Shown here in pieces: positions 35,875-44,620 of a stretch of DNA of 64,000 nt; position 1 is the first letter of the stretch, and every line of letters starts with the position of its first letter. The notes beneath the pieces were generated by a model that saw nothing but the letters and a program-made list of their open reading frames with translations, did not search any database and was not told where the DNA came from. The position numbers and the translations under genes were made by a program. The DNA comes from Gemmatimonadaceae bacterium (lineage in GTDB: Bacteria > Gemmatimonadota > Gemmatimonadetes > Gemmatimonadales > Gemmatimonadaceae), in the NCBI GenBank assembly GCA_017881465.1, contig JADGQV010000001.1, positions 1 to 64,000 on the forward strand, in the 5' to 3' direction.

Positions 35875-36584
35875 TGTACGATCGTTCCGACGCGCTCGCC
35901 CACCAGCGCCTTCGCAACCTCTCCGTGACGGTGAATGTTGAGTACGATGATCGGGAGCTTGTTCTCCTTGCAGAGAGTGATGGCCGTCTGGTCCATCACG
36001 CCGAGCTCGTTGACCATGACATCGCGATAGCTGATCGACTCGTAGCGTGTTGCATCGGGATCCCGCTTGGGGTCAGCGCTGTAAACTCCGTCGACGCTCG
36101 TCGCCTTGATGATGACGTCGGCGTGGATCTGGATCGCGCGGAGCGCCGCGGCGGTGTCGGTCGAGAAATACGGATTGCCGGTGCCGGCCGCGAAAATCAC
36201 GACGCGGCCCTTCTCGAAGTGGCGCATCGCGCGACGTCTAATGAACGGCTCGGCGATCGATTCCATCGCGATCGCGGTCATGACGCGCGTCTCCAGCTGC
36301 GCTTTCTCGAGCACGTCCTGAAGCGCGAGCGCGTTGATGACCGTGCCGAGCATGCCCATGTAGTCGGCGCCGACGCGGTCCATTCCCATCTTCGAGAGCT
36401 GGGTGCCGCGCACAATGTTGCCGCCGCCGATCACGAGGCCGACGCTCGCTCCCATCTTCACGATGTCGGCAACCTCCGTCGCGAGGCGCTCGAGGATTTT
36501 GAAGTCGAAGCCGGTGCCCTTCTGCCCGGCGAGAGCCTCGCCGGACAGCTTGAGCAGAACCCGCTTGTACTTGAGATCAGCCAA
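35871..36584 (-). CDS. pyrH: Uridylate kinase
   Basis: 237 residues from a TTG at 36584, giving the family length. No ATG or GTG is available and the frame further upstream lies in tsf. AGGAG lies 11 bases before the TTG, overlapping the end of tsf. UMP kinase of the amino-acid-kinase fold: [14 protein letters not shown] at the N-terminus, [10 protein letters not shown], and [19 protein letters not shown]. It converts UMP to UDP for nucleotide and UDP-sugar synthesis. It is coupled to frr by 4 bases. The start codon is the only doubtful point. Confidence 0.95.
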   Translation of the reverse strand: MADLKYKRVLLKLSGEALAGQKGTGFDFKILERLATEVADIVKMGASVGLVIGGGNIVRGTQLSKMGMDRVGADYMGMLGTVINALALQDVLEKAQLETRVMTAIAMESIAEPFIRRRAMRHFEKGRVVIFAAGTGNPYFSTDTAAALRAIQIHADVIIKATSVDGVYSADPKRDPDATRYESISYRDVMVNELGVMDQTAITLCKENKLPIIVLNIHRHGEVAKALVGERVGTIVQ

Positions 36585-36592
36585 GCTGGTCT

Positions 36593-37204
36593 CTACTCCT
36601 CGCCCATCTGGAAGCGGACGAAGCGGCGAACCTGGATGTTCTCCCCCAGCCTCGCAGATGCTTCCTTGATCAACTCGCCGACGCTCTTCTTCGGCTCGCG
36701 AACCCACGCCTGGTGGACGAGAGCCACGTCCTTGTAGTACGCCTCGACCTTTCCGGCGACGATCCTCTCGATCAGGTGGTCGGGCTTGCCGCTCTCCTTC
36801 ACCTGCTCGACGAAAATGCGGCGCTCCTTGTCGACCTTGTCCGGCGGGACCTGATCCTTGTCGACGGCAATCGGAGCCGCGGCGGCGATGTGCTCGGCGA
36901 TGTACTTCACCAGCTGCTTGAAGTCATCGGTGCGCGCGACGAAATCCGTCTCGCAGTTCACCTCCACCATCACGCCGACCTTGCCGTTGTGGTGGATATA
37001 GCTGCCGATGACGCCTTCGCTCGTTTGCTTGCCGACACGCTTCTCGGCCTTGGCGATTCCCTTGGTGCGCAGGTACTCAATCGCCTTTTCCATGTCTCCA
37101 TGGTTCTCCTCGAGCGCCCTCTTCGATTCCATCATACCCGCACCGGTGCGCTGGCGCAGAGCCTGAACGTCTTTGGCTGTGAATTTCTCTTTTGTAGTCA
37201 TCAT
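36593..37204 (-). CDS. tsf: Elongation factor Ts, short form
   Basis: 203 residues, the compact form as in Thermus (about 196) rather than the 280-residue enterobacterial form. The N-terminal UBA-like domain holds [21 protein letters not shown] and the core has [29 protein letters not shown] (with the conserved TDFV). EF-Ts recycles EF-Tu from GDP to GTP. Two ATGs in a row start the gene. It is separated from rpsB by a 45-base gap holding a hairpin terminator, so its level may be set apart from the r-protein genes. Confidence 0.96.
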   Translation of the reverse strand: MMTTKEKFTAKDVQALRQRTGAGMMESKRALEENHGDMEKAIEYLRTKGIAKAEKRVGKQTSEGVIGSYIHHNGKVGVMVEVNCETDFVARTDDFKQLVKYIAEHIAAAAPIAVDKDQVPPDKVDKERRIFVEQVKESGKPDHLIERIVAGKVEAYYKDVALVHQAWVREPKKSVGELIKEASARLGENIQVRRFVRFQMGEE

Positions 37205-37215
37205 CCTGTCTCGTT

Positions 37216-37244
37216 AAAACGCCGCCGGAATTTTCCGGCGGCGT
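37216..37244 (-). terminator. Hairpin terminator or attenuator between rpsB and tsf
   Basis: A perfect inverted repeat, CGCCGCCGGAA then TTCCGGCGGCG with a 2-base centre (12 pairs counting the closing A-T), followed on the minus strand by four Ts (TTTTAACG). The strong GC stem and T stretch fit an intrinsic terminator after rpsB. The T run is short, so partial read-through into tsf is likely. Confidence 0.75.
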
Positions 37245-37249
37245 AAAAG

Positions 37250-38143
37250 TTAACCTTCCTGCTCGGGCTCGGTGGCTTCCTCTGTTCCGCCACCTTCGTC
37301 GCCGCCTGTCTTGAGCCGCGCGGCAATTGCTTCGGGCTTAGCCCGTCGCCTTCGTGGCCGTTTCTTCCGCTTCTTGTCGCCCTCGCCTTCCGGCTCGGCG
37401 CCGCGGTCCGAGCTGTAGGTGTACGACTCGGCCTCTTCGGCCTCCTCGCGCATCGGCGCCTCGCGGCGCGCCTCGACGATCGCATCGGCAATCGACTTGG
37501 CCATCAGCTCCACGGAGCGGATCGCGTCGTCATTGCCGGCGATCGGAACGGTGATCAGATCCGGATCGGCGTTGGTATCGACGAGCGCGATGAGCGGGAT
37601 TTGCAGCTTGTTGGCCTCGTTGACCGCGATCCGCTCCTTCTTGGAGTCGATCACGAACATGAGGCCGGGAAGGCGCGTCAGGTTCTTGATGCCGGAAAGA
37701 TTCTTCGCAAGCTTGTCGCGCTGACGACCCATCATCAGCTGCTCTTTCTTGGTGTAGTTCTCGAAGTCACCGCCAGCCTCGCTTCCGGCCTCCAGCTCCT
37801 TGAGACGGCGGACCTGCTTCTTCACCGTCTGGAAGTTGGTGAGCAATCCGCCCAGCCATCTCTCGGTCACGTACATCGCTCCGCAGCGCTCGGCCTCGCT
37901 CTTCACTATGTTGACGAGCTGGCGCTTGGTGCAGACGAAGAGGACGTTGTCGCCGCGGAGGATCACTTCGCGCGCCAGCTTCTGCGCGAGCTCCAGCTGG
38001 CGCAGCGTCTTCTGCAGATCGATGATGTGGATGCCGTTTCTCTCCGCGAAGATGAAACGACGCATCTTCGGGTTCCAACGGCGGGTCTGGTGTCCGAAAT
38101 GGACACCGGCTTCGAGTAGCTGCTCCAGGTTTGGCTGAGCCAT
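37250..38143 (-). CDS. rpsB: 30S ribosomal protein S2 with long charged C-terminal tail
   Basis: 297 residues versus about 235-260 usual. The S2 body is clear: LLEAGVHFGHQTRRWNPKM, FVCTKRQ, RWLGGLLTNFQTV, LPGLMFVIDSKKE and IPLIALVDTNADPD. After about residue 230 an acidic stretch leads into a very basic KKRKKRPRRRRAKPEA segment and an acidic Glu-rich end. This tail is not needed in standard S2. The gene follows rpsI by 21 bases and is followed by a terminator, then tsf. Confidence 0.97.
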   Translation of the reverse strand: MAQPNLEQLLEAGVHFGHQTRRWNPKMRRFIFAERNGIHIIDLQKTLRQLELAQKLAREVILRGDNVLFVCTKRQLVNIVKSEAERCGAMYVTERWLGGLLTNFQTVKKQVRRLKELEAGSEAGGDFENYTKKEQLMMGRQRDKLAKNLSGIKNLTRLPGLMFVIDSKKERIAVNEANKLQIPLIALVDTNADPDLITVPIAGNDDAIRSVELMAKSIADAIVEARREAPMREEAEEAESYTYSSDRGAEPEGEGDKKRKKRPRRRRAKPEAIAARLKTGGDEGGGTEEATEPEQEG

Positions 38144-38164
38144 TAAATAGTTATTCCTTCGGGG

Positions 38165-38554
38165 TTAACGCTTCGAGAACTGGAACTTCTTTCTTGCTTT
38201 CGGACGGCCTGGCTTCTTCCGCTCGACCGCTCTTGCATCGCGGGTCAACAGCCGTAGGTCGCGGAGCTTCTTGCGGTGCGATTCATCCATCCTTACGAGC
38301 GCACGAGCGACGGCGAGGCGGAGCGCCCCTGCCTGGCCGGTGAGCCCACCACCTTCGACCTTCGCCTTCACATCATAGCGGCCGAGGGTATCGGTGATCG
38401 TGAACGGCTGCTGGATGGCGGAGACGTGCGCGGGACGCGGGAAATAATCTCCCAGCGTGCGTCCATTCACCGACCACTTGCCGGATCCCGGCTTGATGTA
38501 GAGGCGGCAGACGGCTTCTTTGCGCCGTCCGATCGTGTGCATGGTATCGGGCAT
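38165..38554 (-). CDS. rpsI: 30S ribosomal protein S9
   Basis: 129 residues, normal for S9. It has the N-terminal IGRRKEAVCRLYIKPGSGKWSVNGR block, the GGGLTGQAGALRLAVARAL core and a basic C-terminus, RKKPGRPKARKKFQFSKR, whose last Lys-Arg contacts P-site tRNA in the family. Start and the rplM stop share one base, the classic rplM-rpsI pair. Confidence 0.97.
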   Translation of the reverse strand: MPDTMHTIGRRKEAVCRLYIKPGSGKWSVNGRTLGDYFPRPAHVSAIQQPFTITDTLGRYDVKAKVEGGGLTGQAGALRLAVARALVRMDESHRKKLRDLRLLTRDARAVERKKPGRPKARKKFQFSKR

Positions 38555-39003
38555 TACTTCTCACTCTTCTTGTTGAGGACGAGCACTTTCGGCTGCTGCG
38601 CGGCATGCGTGTGCTTCGCGTCGGCGAACACCCGGAGCTTGTTGCGGAGCTTCCCGCGTCCGAGAGCCGTCTTCGGCAGCATGCCGTAGACCGCCTTCTC
38701 GATCACGCGCTCGGGGTGCTTGGTGAGCATCATCTCGAACGGCGTAAACCGCTCGTGACCCATGTACCCCGTGTGTCTGAAATACTGTTTCTGCTCCGCC
38801 TTCTTGCCGGAAACGCGGACCTTGGCAGCGTTGATGACGATGACGTTGTCGCCCGTATCCATGTGGGGCGTGAACATCGGCTTGTGCTTGCCACGGATGA
38901 TCTTCGCGACTTCGGTCGCCAGACGGCCGAGGATCATGCCTTCGGCGTCGACGATGTACCACTGGTGCTCGATATCCCGCGGGGTCGCGGAGTAGGTCTT
39001 CAT
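38554..39003 (-). CDS. rplM: 50S ribosomal protein L13
   Basis: 149 residues. Typical L13: MKTYSATPRDIEHQWYIVDAEGMILGRLAT, GKHKPMFTPHMDTGDNVIVINAAKV, and YGMLPKTALGRG. A strong promoter lies about 100 bases upstream. The ATG has no ribosome-binding site just before it; the leader of about 90 bases could act in autoregulation, as r-protein leaders often do. First gene of the rplM-rpsI-rpsB transcript. Confidence 0.97.
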   Translation of the reverse strand: MKTYSATPRDIEHQWYIVDAEGMILGRLATEVAKIIRGKHKPMFTPHMDTGDNVIVINAAKVRVSGKKAEQKQYFRHTGYMGHERFTPFEMMLTKHPERVIEKAVYGMLPKTALGRGKLRNKLRVFADAKHTHAAQQPKVLVLNKKSEK

Positions 39004-39098
39004 GTGAAGCGGAACGGTATGGAAGTGCCGGCCCCCTTTTCGGTCGAGTAGGGTTCCAAGCGGTTGGCTGCGACTAAGTGGTTTTACGACAGCCTTTT

Positions 39099-39127
39099 AA
39101 GGTATCCGGGACAGGTGGGCATGTCAA
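39099..39127 (-). promoter_or_regulatory. Predicted sigma70-type promoter of rplM-rpsI-rpsB
   Basis: On the minus strand TTGACA (39127-39122) is followed after 17 bases by TACCTT (39104-39099). The perfect -35 box and consensus spacing, in the gap between the biotin-carrier gene and rplM, make this the likely ribosomal-operon promoter. Predicted start near 39092, giving a leader of about 90 bases. Confidence 0.75.
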
Positions 39128-39173
39128 CCGCGGGACGCTCCGCGAAACGGAGACCACCTCCCCTCACGTTTCG

Positions 39174-39677
39174 CTATTCGAGGGCGACCAGTAGCGCCCC
39201 CTTTTCAACGGCGGTTCCGGGCGTGACCTCCACGCTTTTCACAGTTCCGGCCGCGGTGGCGCGCAGCTCGTTCTCCATCTTCATCGCTTCCATCACGACT
39301 ATCCCCTGACCCGCTTCAACCCGGTCGCCGACGCTGACGTTGACTCGCACGATCAGGCCCGGCATCGGTGCGATGATCGGAGCTGGCCCCGTCGGTACAG
39401 CACTCGCCGCAGAGAGATCGCGGATCGAACGGATTCGCTCGTCGAGCGCCTCGGTCTCGAACCGATAGCCGTCCACCCAGAGCGTGTACCTTCCTCGCCC
39501 CTGCCGCTTCTCGGCGACAACGCGATAGACGGGGGTTCCCAGCTTGACCATTCGCACCGGGCTTCCTTCGATGTCGGAAAGCTCGGCATGCGCCGGCGCC
39601 TCGTCTTCGTAGCGAACGCCCTCCGGCTCGATCGAGACCGTTTTGCGCTGGTCGTTCAGCTGCACGACGTATCTCAT
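39174..39677 (-). CDS. Biotin carboxyl carrier protein (acyl-CoA carboxylase)
   Basis: 167 residues. The N-terminal 90 residues (VRMVKLGTPVYRVVAEK, YTLWVDGYRFETEALDE) resemble the linker region found before the biotinyl domain in propionyl/acetyl-CoA carboxylase alpha chains. The C-terminal biotinyl domain has APMPGLIVRVNVSVGD and VMEAMKMENE, with the biotinylated Lys at about residue 133. It would carry CO2 from AccC (40912) to PccB (42484). It overlaps rlmD by 4 bases. Confidence 0.92.
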   Translation of the reverse strand: MRYVVQLNDQRKTVSIEPEGVRYEDEAPAHAELSDIEGSPVRMVKLGTPVYRVVAEKRQGRGRYTLWVDGYRFETEALDERIRSIRDLSAASAVPTGPAPIIAPMPGLIVRVNVSVGDRVEAGQGIVVMEAMKMENELRATAAGTVKSVEVTPGTAVEKGALLVALE

Positions 39678-40912
39678 GCCGACTCTCCCGCGGGACGCAG
39701 ATCGCAGACCGTTTCGACGTGTGCCGTTTGCGGGAACATGTCGAACGCGCGCAGCGACTCGATTCTGTAGCTCGGAAGGCGCGAGAGGTCACGAGCCAGC
39801 GTCGCCGGATTGCAGCTCACGTAGATCACGCCGCGAAGGTGCCCCACTTCTGCCTCGAGCGTGTCGGTCACGCGCGAGTCCACTCCGGCGCGCGGAGGAT
39901 TGAGTACCACGAGATCGGCGGGAAGCAGTCCCGGAAGCGCATCCTCCACTCTCGCCCGAATCGCGCGGGACGGCTCCGCGAGCTTCGATGCGGACCAGGC
40001 CGACGCATCGGGGTCGAGCTCGACCGCGGTCACCCTTACACCCTGCTCACTCAGCGAGATTGCGGTGTGTCCAGCGCCGGAGTAGGCATCGATCACCGTT
40101 CTGGGCTCGAACGAGCGGGCGCGGTCGAGCACGTAAGACCGAAGGATCTCGGCCATCTCGGCATTCACCTGCGCGAACGACGCGCTTGGATCGCGATCCT
40201 GCCGCTTGTCATATAAAAGGCGGCGCGGCTTGTCCTCGGCCGGCTCCCACCACACCGCTGAGATCGAAGGGACCGCGGCGGAGAACTGGTCGCGTGCGGC
40301 CCAGCTCTGCCCGCCGATCATCACGAAAGTCGGCCCGCCACTAGTGATGCGGACGCTTCCGCGCAGCTCCTTCGCGTCCGGGAAATAGGCATCGGCCTCC
40401 ATGACTTCACGCCACGCAGCGACGACGCGACGGTCCGTGATCGGACAATCGGAGAGAGCAAAAATGCGCGAGGGATCATCGTAAGGATGAAGCCCCGCGA
40501 TCCAGCGCGCTCCGCGTCGGCGCATCGCGAGCGTGAGCTTCGTTCGATAATGCCATTCCTTGGGGCTGCGCTCGATCTGAGGTGCGTCGACGATGCGCTT
40601 CCCGATGCGCTGCACGGAATCGCGGATGATCGTCTGCTTGGCCGCCAGCTGGGACTCGTACGTCATGTGCTGCAGCTGGCAGCCGCCACAGTTGTCTCTC
40701 GTGTAGTGCGGGCAGGACGGCTCGATCCGAACGGGAGAGGGAGACACGATGCTCCTGAGCGCGCCGCGCGCGAAATGCCCTTTGCCCGATATCTGCGCCG
40801 TCACGACATCGCTGGGCGCCGTCCGCGGAACGAACACGACGAGCCCATTGCTCCTTCCGACGCCGTCTCCGCCCGCCGCGATCGAGTCGATAGAAACGCT
40901 GACGACAGCCAT
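39674..40912 (-). CDS. rlmD: 23S rRNA (uracil-5-)-methyltransferase RlmD/RumA family
   Basis: 412 residues from the ATG at 40912, which shares a base with the accC stop (TGATG). An N-terminal TRAM-like domain (VSVSIDSIAAGGDGVGRSNGLVVFVP) is followed by an iron-sulfur cluster motif CPHYTRDNCGGCQLQ with a later Cys in LSDCPI. The SAM motif is VIDAYSGAGHTAISL and the catalytic Cys is in VSCNPATLARDL. It forms m5U in 23S rRNA (U1939 in E. coli); RlmC or TrmA-like specificity cannot be excluded. It sits between two carboxylase genes and is coupled to both. Confidence 0.9.
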   Translation of the reverse strand: MAVVSVSIDSIAAGGDGVGRSNGLVVFVPRTAPSDVVTAQISGKGHFARGALRSIVSPSPVRIEPSCPHYTRDNCGGCQLQHMTYESQLAAKQTIIRDSVQRIGKRIVDAPQIERSPKEWHYRTKLTLAMRRRGARWIAGLHPYDDPSRIFALSDCPITDRRVVAAWREVMEADAYFPDAKELRGSVRITSGGPTFVMIGGQSWAARDQFSAAVPSISAVWWEPAEDKPRRLLYDKRQDRDPSASFAQVNAEMAEILRSYVLDRARSFEPRTVIDAYSGAGHTAISLSEQGVRVTAVELDPDASAWSASKLAEPSRAIRARVEDALPGLLPADLVVLNPPRAGVDSRVTDTLEAEVGHLRGVIYVSCNPATLARDLSRLPSYRIESLRAFDMFPQTAHVETVCDLRPAGESA

Positions 40913-42444
40913 CAGTCGCGCAGCGCCTCGACGCGCGCAGCCTGCTTCCACGAATCGAGCGCGACATCGCTGCCCCTGGCTGGAAGAGTTGCGCCGCCTG
41001 CGGCGGTCGAGACCGCGCGCGCTCCCCTGTCTCGCTCCGCCAGCAAAGCGCCGGCGATCGCCGCGACTCGAACGGACTCTTCGCTGGGCGGACGCTCGAG
41101 AATCGAAGAGAGACGCCGCTCGAGCCACTGAATGTCGATGGCGCCGCGACGGAACTCGTCGTCATCCATGACTCGAATGTGGAAATCGCGCGAGGTCTCC
41201 ACGCCCTGGATGATCAGATCTACGAGAGCACGCCGCATCCGCGTTACCGCCTGCTCCCGATCGGCGCCCCAGACAATGAGCTTGGCGAGCATCGGATCGT
41301 AGTAGAGGCCGATCTCGCTTCCCGATTCCACACCGCCATCCCACCGCACTCCCGGGCCGCTCGGCAAATGCAGGTGCTGAATTCGTCCGGTAGATGGAAG
41401 GAAGTTGTTCGACGCGTCTTCGCTGGTGATGCGGCACTCGATCGACCAGCCGTGCGGCACTATCTCCTCCTGCTTGAACGGGAGCTTTTCACCCGCGGCG
41501 ATTCGCAGCTGCCACTGCACGATGTCGATTCCGGTCACGAGCTCCGTCACCGGATGCTCGACCTGGAGTCGCGTGTTCATCTCCAGGAAGTAAAACTCCC
41601 CGCTCTGATCGAGAAGAAATTCGCAGGTGCCGGCATTCACGTAGCCCGCGGCGCGGACCGCGCGCACTGCCGTCTCACCCATCTTTCGCCTCAGCTCCGG
41701 AGTGACCGCGACACTCGGAGACTCCTCGATCATCTTCTGGTGCCGGCGCTGGACCGAGCACTCGCGCTCGCCGAGCGAGAGAACGGTGCCGTGCGAATCA
41801 GCGAGGATCTGAATCTCGACGTGCCGGGGCCGCGCCACGAATTTCTCCAGATACACTGCGTCGTCGCCGAACGCGCTCTTCGCTTCCCTTCGCGCCGCTT
41901 CGAGCGCGCCCGCCAGCTCCTTCGGCGCTGAGACCACGCGCATCCCCTTTCCCCCACCGCCCGCCGCGGCCTTCAGCAGCACCGGATAGCCGAACTTCTT
42001 CGCGATCTTCTCGGCTTCCTTCGCGTTCTCGAGGGGTTCGGTCGTTCCCGGAACCACCGGAACTCCGGCAGCGACCGCAAGCGTCCTCGCGGCCGTCTTG
42101 CTTCCCATCGCCGCGATCGCCTCGGCCGGCGGTCCGATCCAGACGATCCCCGCATCGCGGACGGCTCGCGCGAACCATTCACGCTCGGAGAGAAATCCGT
42201 AGCCGGGATGAATCGCTTCCGCCTTCGTCATCTTCGCGGCTTCGATGATCCTCTCGCCGCGCAGATAGCTCTCGCTCGAGGGCGGCGGCCCGATCATAAC
42301 GGCTTCGTCCGCCTCGCGGACGTGCGGGGCGCGCACGTCGGCCTCGCTGTACACCGCAACCGTTCTTATCCCAAGCTCGTGGCAGGCGCGAATGACGCGC
42401 AGAGCGATCTCGCCACGATTCGCGATGAGAACTTTCTTGAACAT
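40912..42444 (-). CDS. accC: Biotin carboxylase subunit of acyl-CoA carboxylase
   Basis: 510 residues, longer than the usual 450; about 60 extra C-terminal residues (AIAGALLAERDRGARAVSTAAGG) resemble a remnant of the alpha-chain linker. ATP-grasp enzyme that carboxylates biotin. Conserved features: FKKVLIANRGEIALRVIRAC, the Gly-rich KAAAGGGGKGMRVV, ECSVQRRHQKMIEE, and FLEMNTRLQVEHPVTE with catalytic residues. Lies 39 bases after pccB. Could serve both acetyl- and propionyl-CoA carboxylation. Confidence 0.95.
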   Translation of the reverse strand: MFKKVLIANRGEIALRVIRACHELGIRTVAVYSEADVRAPHVREADEAVMIGPPPSSESYLRGERIIEAAKMTKAEAIHPGYGFLSEREWFARAVRDAGIVWIGPPAEAIAAMGSKTAARTLAVAAGVPVVPGTTEPLENAKEAEKIAKKFGYPVLLKAAAGGGGKGMRVVSAPKELAGALEAARREAKSAFGDDAVYLEKFVARPRHVEIQILADSHGTVLSLGERECSVQRRHQKMIEESPSVAVTPELRRKMGETAVRAVRAAGYVNAGTCEFLLDQSGEFYFLEMNTRLQVEHPVTELVTGIDIVQWQLRIAAGEKLPFKQEEIVPHGWSIECRITSEDASNNFLPSTGRIQHLHLPSGPGVRWDGGVESGSEIGLYYDPMLAKLIVWGADREQAVTRMRRALVDLIIQGVETSRDFHIRVMDDDEFRRGAIDIQWLERRLSSILERPPSEESVRVAAIAGALLAERDRGARAVSTAAGGATLPARGSDVALDSWKQAARVEALRD

Positions 42445-42483
42445 CAGGAGTCGGCCGACGTCAGAGCCTGCGCTCTTGATCCA

Positions 42484-44034
42484 TCAGAGCGGAATGTTGC
42501 CGTGTTTCTTGGGCGGATTCTTGTCGCGCTTCGTCTGTAGCGATTCGAGCGCGTCGATGAGGGCGGGCCTGGTATCGCGCGGATCGATGATGTCGTCGAG
42601 ATAACCGCGACCGGCCGCGATATACGGGTGAGCGAACTTTTCTCGATATTCCACGATCTTCGCCTCGGTCGCCGCCGCTTCGTCCTTGCTCTCGGAGATC
42701 TCCTTCCTGAAAAGAATCTCCACCGCACCCTTTGGTCCCATCACGGCAATCTCCGCCGTCGGCCAGGCGACGTTGAAGTCGCCGCGGATGTGCTTCGAGC
42801 TCATGACGTCGTACGCTCCGCCATACGCCTTGCGCGTGATCACAGTGAGCTTGGGCACCGTCGCCTCGCAATAGGCGTAGAGGAGCTTCGCCCCGTGCTT
42901 GATGATCCCGCCGTGCTCCTGCGCGGTGCCCGGCAAAAAGCCCGGCACATCCTCGAACGTCACGAGCGGAATGTTGAACGCATCGCAGAAGCGGATGAAG
43001 CGGGCGGCCTTGAGCGACGCGCTGATGTCGAGCACTCCGGCGAGCACGGCCGGCTGGTTTGCCACCACGCCGACGCTGAATCCGCCGAGGTGGGCGAAGC
43101 CGCAGATGATGTTCTTCGCGTACTCACGCTGCACTTCGTAGAACTCGGCGTCGTCGACGACACGCGTGATCACCTCGTGCATGTCGTACGGCTTGTTGGC
43201 GTTGTCCGGAACGACATCGAGGAGCGATTCTTCGCGCCGGTTGCGAGGGTCGGTGCCCGGTCCCCGCGGCGCGGCGCCGAGATTGTTCGATGGAATGAAG
43301 CGGAAGAGATCGCGGATGTGTTGGAGACATTCCGGCTCGGAGTCGCAGGCGAAATGGGCGACGCCCGACTTGGCGGCGTGCGTGTCGGCGCCCCCCAGCT
43401 CCTCCATCGTGACATCTTCGTGGGTCACCGTTTTCACGACGTTGGGACCGGTCACGAACATGTACGACGTGCCACGCACCATGTAGGTGAAATCGGTGAT
43501 CGCCGGAGAATAGACGGCACCCCCCGCACAGGGCCCAAGCACCGCCGAGATCTGGGGGACGACGCCCGAGGCGAGCGTGTTGCGAAGAAATATCTCCGCG
43601 TATCCGCCGAGTGAGACGACGCCTTCCTGAATGCGCGCTCCGCCCGAGTCGTTGAGGCCAATCACCGGCGCGCCGTTCCGCATCGCCAGGTCCATGATCT
43701 TCACGATCTTTTCAGCGAAAGACTCGGAGAGCGACCCGCCGAATACGGTGAAGTCCTGCGAGAAGACGTAGACGAGCCTGCCGTCGATCTTCCCGTGTCC
43801 GGTGATGACTCCATCTCCGTAGAACTTCTGAGCCTCGAGGCCGAAATCGGTCGAGCGGTGGACCACAAAGCGGTCAAGCTCGACGAACGAGCCCTCGTCG
43901 AGCAGAAGCTCGAGTCGCTCGCGGGCGGAGAGCTTTCCCTTTTCGTGCTGTGTCTTGAGCCGCGCTTCGCCTCCGCCCAGCTCGGATTCGGCGCGCCGGC
44001 GCTCCAGGAGGTCGAGCTTGTCTCGCATCGTCAT
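42484..44034 (-). CDS. pccB: Propionyl-CoA carboxylase beta chain (carboxyltransferase)
   Basis: 516 residues. Carboxyltransferase with N- and C-terminal crotonase-like domains: [28 protein letters not shown], and in the C-domain [29 protein letters not shown] and [12 protein letters not shown]. The Asp at 409 in GGAYDVM corresponds to the residue that favours propionyl-CoA over acetyl-CoA in studied acyl-CoA carboxylases. First gene of a carboxylase operon with accC, rlmD and the carrier protein. No ribosome site precedes the ATG. Divergent from the HNH gene. Confidence 0.94.
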   Translation of the reverse strand: MTMRDKLDLLERRRAESELGGGEARLKTQHEKGKLSARERLELLLDEGSFVELDRFVVHRSTDFGLEAQKFYGDGVITGHGKIDGRLVYVFSQDFTVFGGSLSESFAEKIVKIMDLAMRNGAPVIGLNDSGGARIQEGVVSLGGYAEIFLRNTLASGVVPQISAVLGPCAGGAVYSPAITDFTYMVRGTSYMFVTGPNVVKTVTHEDVTMEELGGADTHAAKSGVAHFACDSEPECLQHIRDLFRFIPSNNLGAAPRGPGTDPRNRREESLLDVVPDNANKPYDMHEVITRVVDDAEFYEVQREYAKNIICGFAHLGGFSVGVVANQPAVLAGVLDISASLKAARFIRFCDAFNIPLVTFEDVPGFLPGTAQEHGGIIKHGAKLLYAYCEATVPKLTVITRKAYGGAYDVMSSKHIRGDFNVAWPTAEIAVMGPKGAVEILFRKEISESKDEAAATEAKIVEYREKFAHPYIAAGRGYLDDIIDPRDTRPALIDALESLQTKRDKNPPKKHGNIPL

Positions 44035-44120
44035 TGGAGCGAAAAGCTAACGCTCCGCGGAGTGGGCATCTAGCGCCGTTCGGAGCGGACGGAGCAAACC
44101 TGGCAAGGACGGCGCATGCA

Positions 44121-44150
44121 TTGCTATCGTTCCCGTTGTACTGATAGCAT
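44121..44150 (+). promoter_or_regulatory. Predicted HNH-gene promoter overlapped by an inverted repeat
   Basis: TTGCTA (44121-44126) and TAGCAT (44145-44150) are spaced by 18 bases. A 7-base inverted repeat, TGCTATC (44122-44128) and GATAGCA (44143-44149), covers both boxes, as a repressor operator would. It lies in the divergent gap between pccB and the HNH gene. Confidence 0.4.
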
Positions 44151-44170
44151 TAAAAAACAACCCGCCCGAC

Positions 44171-44620
44171 TTGACTCCACCACGAAGAAGATCACGCAAG
44201 CCGCGTAAGCGCGGGGTGCGCCGCCCCGCGCAACAGCACACATCGCTGCCGACGAGTCGCAACGCGTACATGGAGACGCGCCAGTGGCTGCTCGATCGGC
44301 ACGGACCGGTGTGCGCCTACTGCGAGCGTCGCGTCAGCTCGAAGACGATCACAATGGATCACGTGACGCCGCGAAAAGGCAAGACGGCGTACGATCGGCG
44401 CGACAACCTCGTCCTCGCCTGCCCGGCGTGCAACGCGCTCAAGGCCGATCAGCCATTTCTGGCATTCTTGCTGGCGCGACGGGCGCGCGCGGCGAGCCTG
44501 GTGCGCTACGGAGGGCACCTGAGTCCGATGCTGCTCGACCTCGCGAGAGAGATTGCGGGACCGGAAGCCTCGGCGCGCGCGGAGCGGCTCGCGGACCCGG
44601 ACTACCCCTACCTGGACTAG
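44171..44620 (+). CDS. HNH endonuclease family protein
   Basis: 149 residues from a TTG at 44171, or 116 from an ATG at 44270; neither has a clear ribosome site. The N-terminal 30 residues are very basic (RRRSRKPRKRG). The HNH core is complete: CAYCERRV, TMDHVTPRKGK, DNLVLACPACNALK, with two CxxC pairs that bind structural zinc. This is the compact HNH family near McrA and group-I-like nucleases. No methyltransferase or specificity subunit is adjacent, so it is not an evident restriction system. Its 3' end overlaps the convergent topoisomerase gene by 4 bases (CTAG). Confidence 0.85.
   Translation: MTPPRRRSRKPRKRGVRRPAQQHTSLPTSRNAYMETRQWLLDRHGPVCAYCERRVSSKTITMDHVTPRKGKTAYDRRDNLVLACPACNALKADQPFLAFLLARRARAASLVRYGGHLSPMLLDLAREIAGPEASARAERLADPDYPYLD

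Noticed and set aside
39138-39152. Small hairpin (CTCCG/CGGAG) after the biotin-carrier gene.
   Set aside because: Only five pairs and no T run, so not a convincing terminator.
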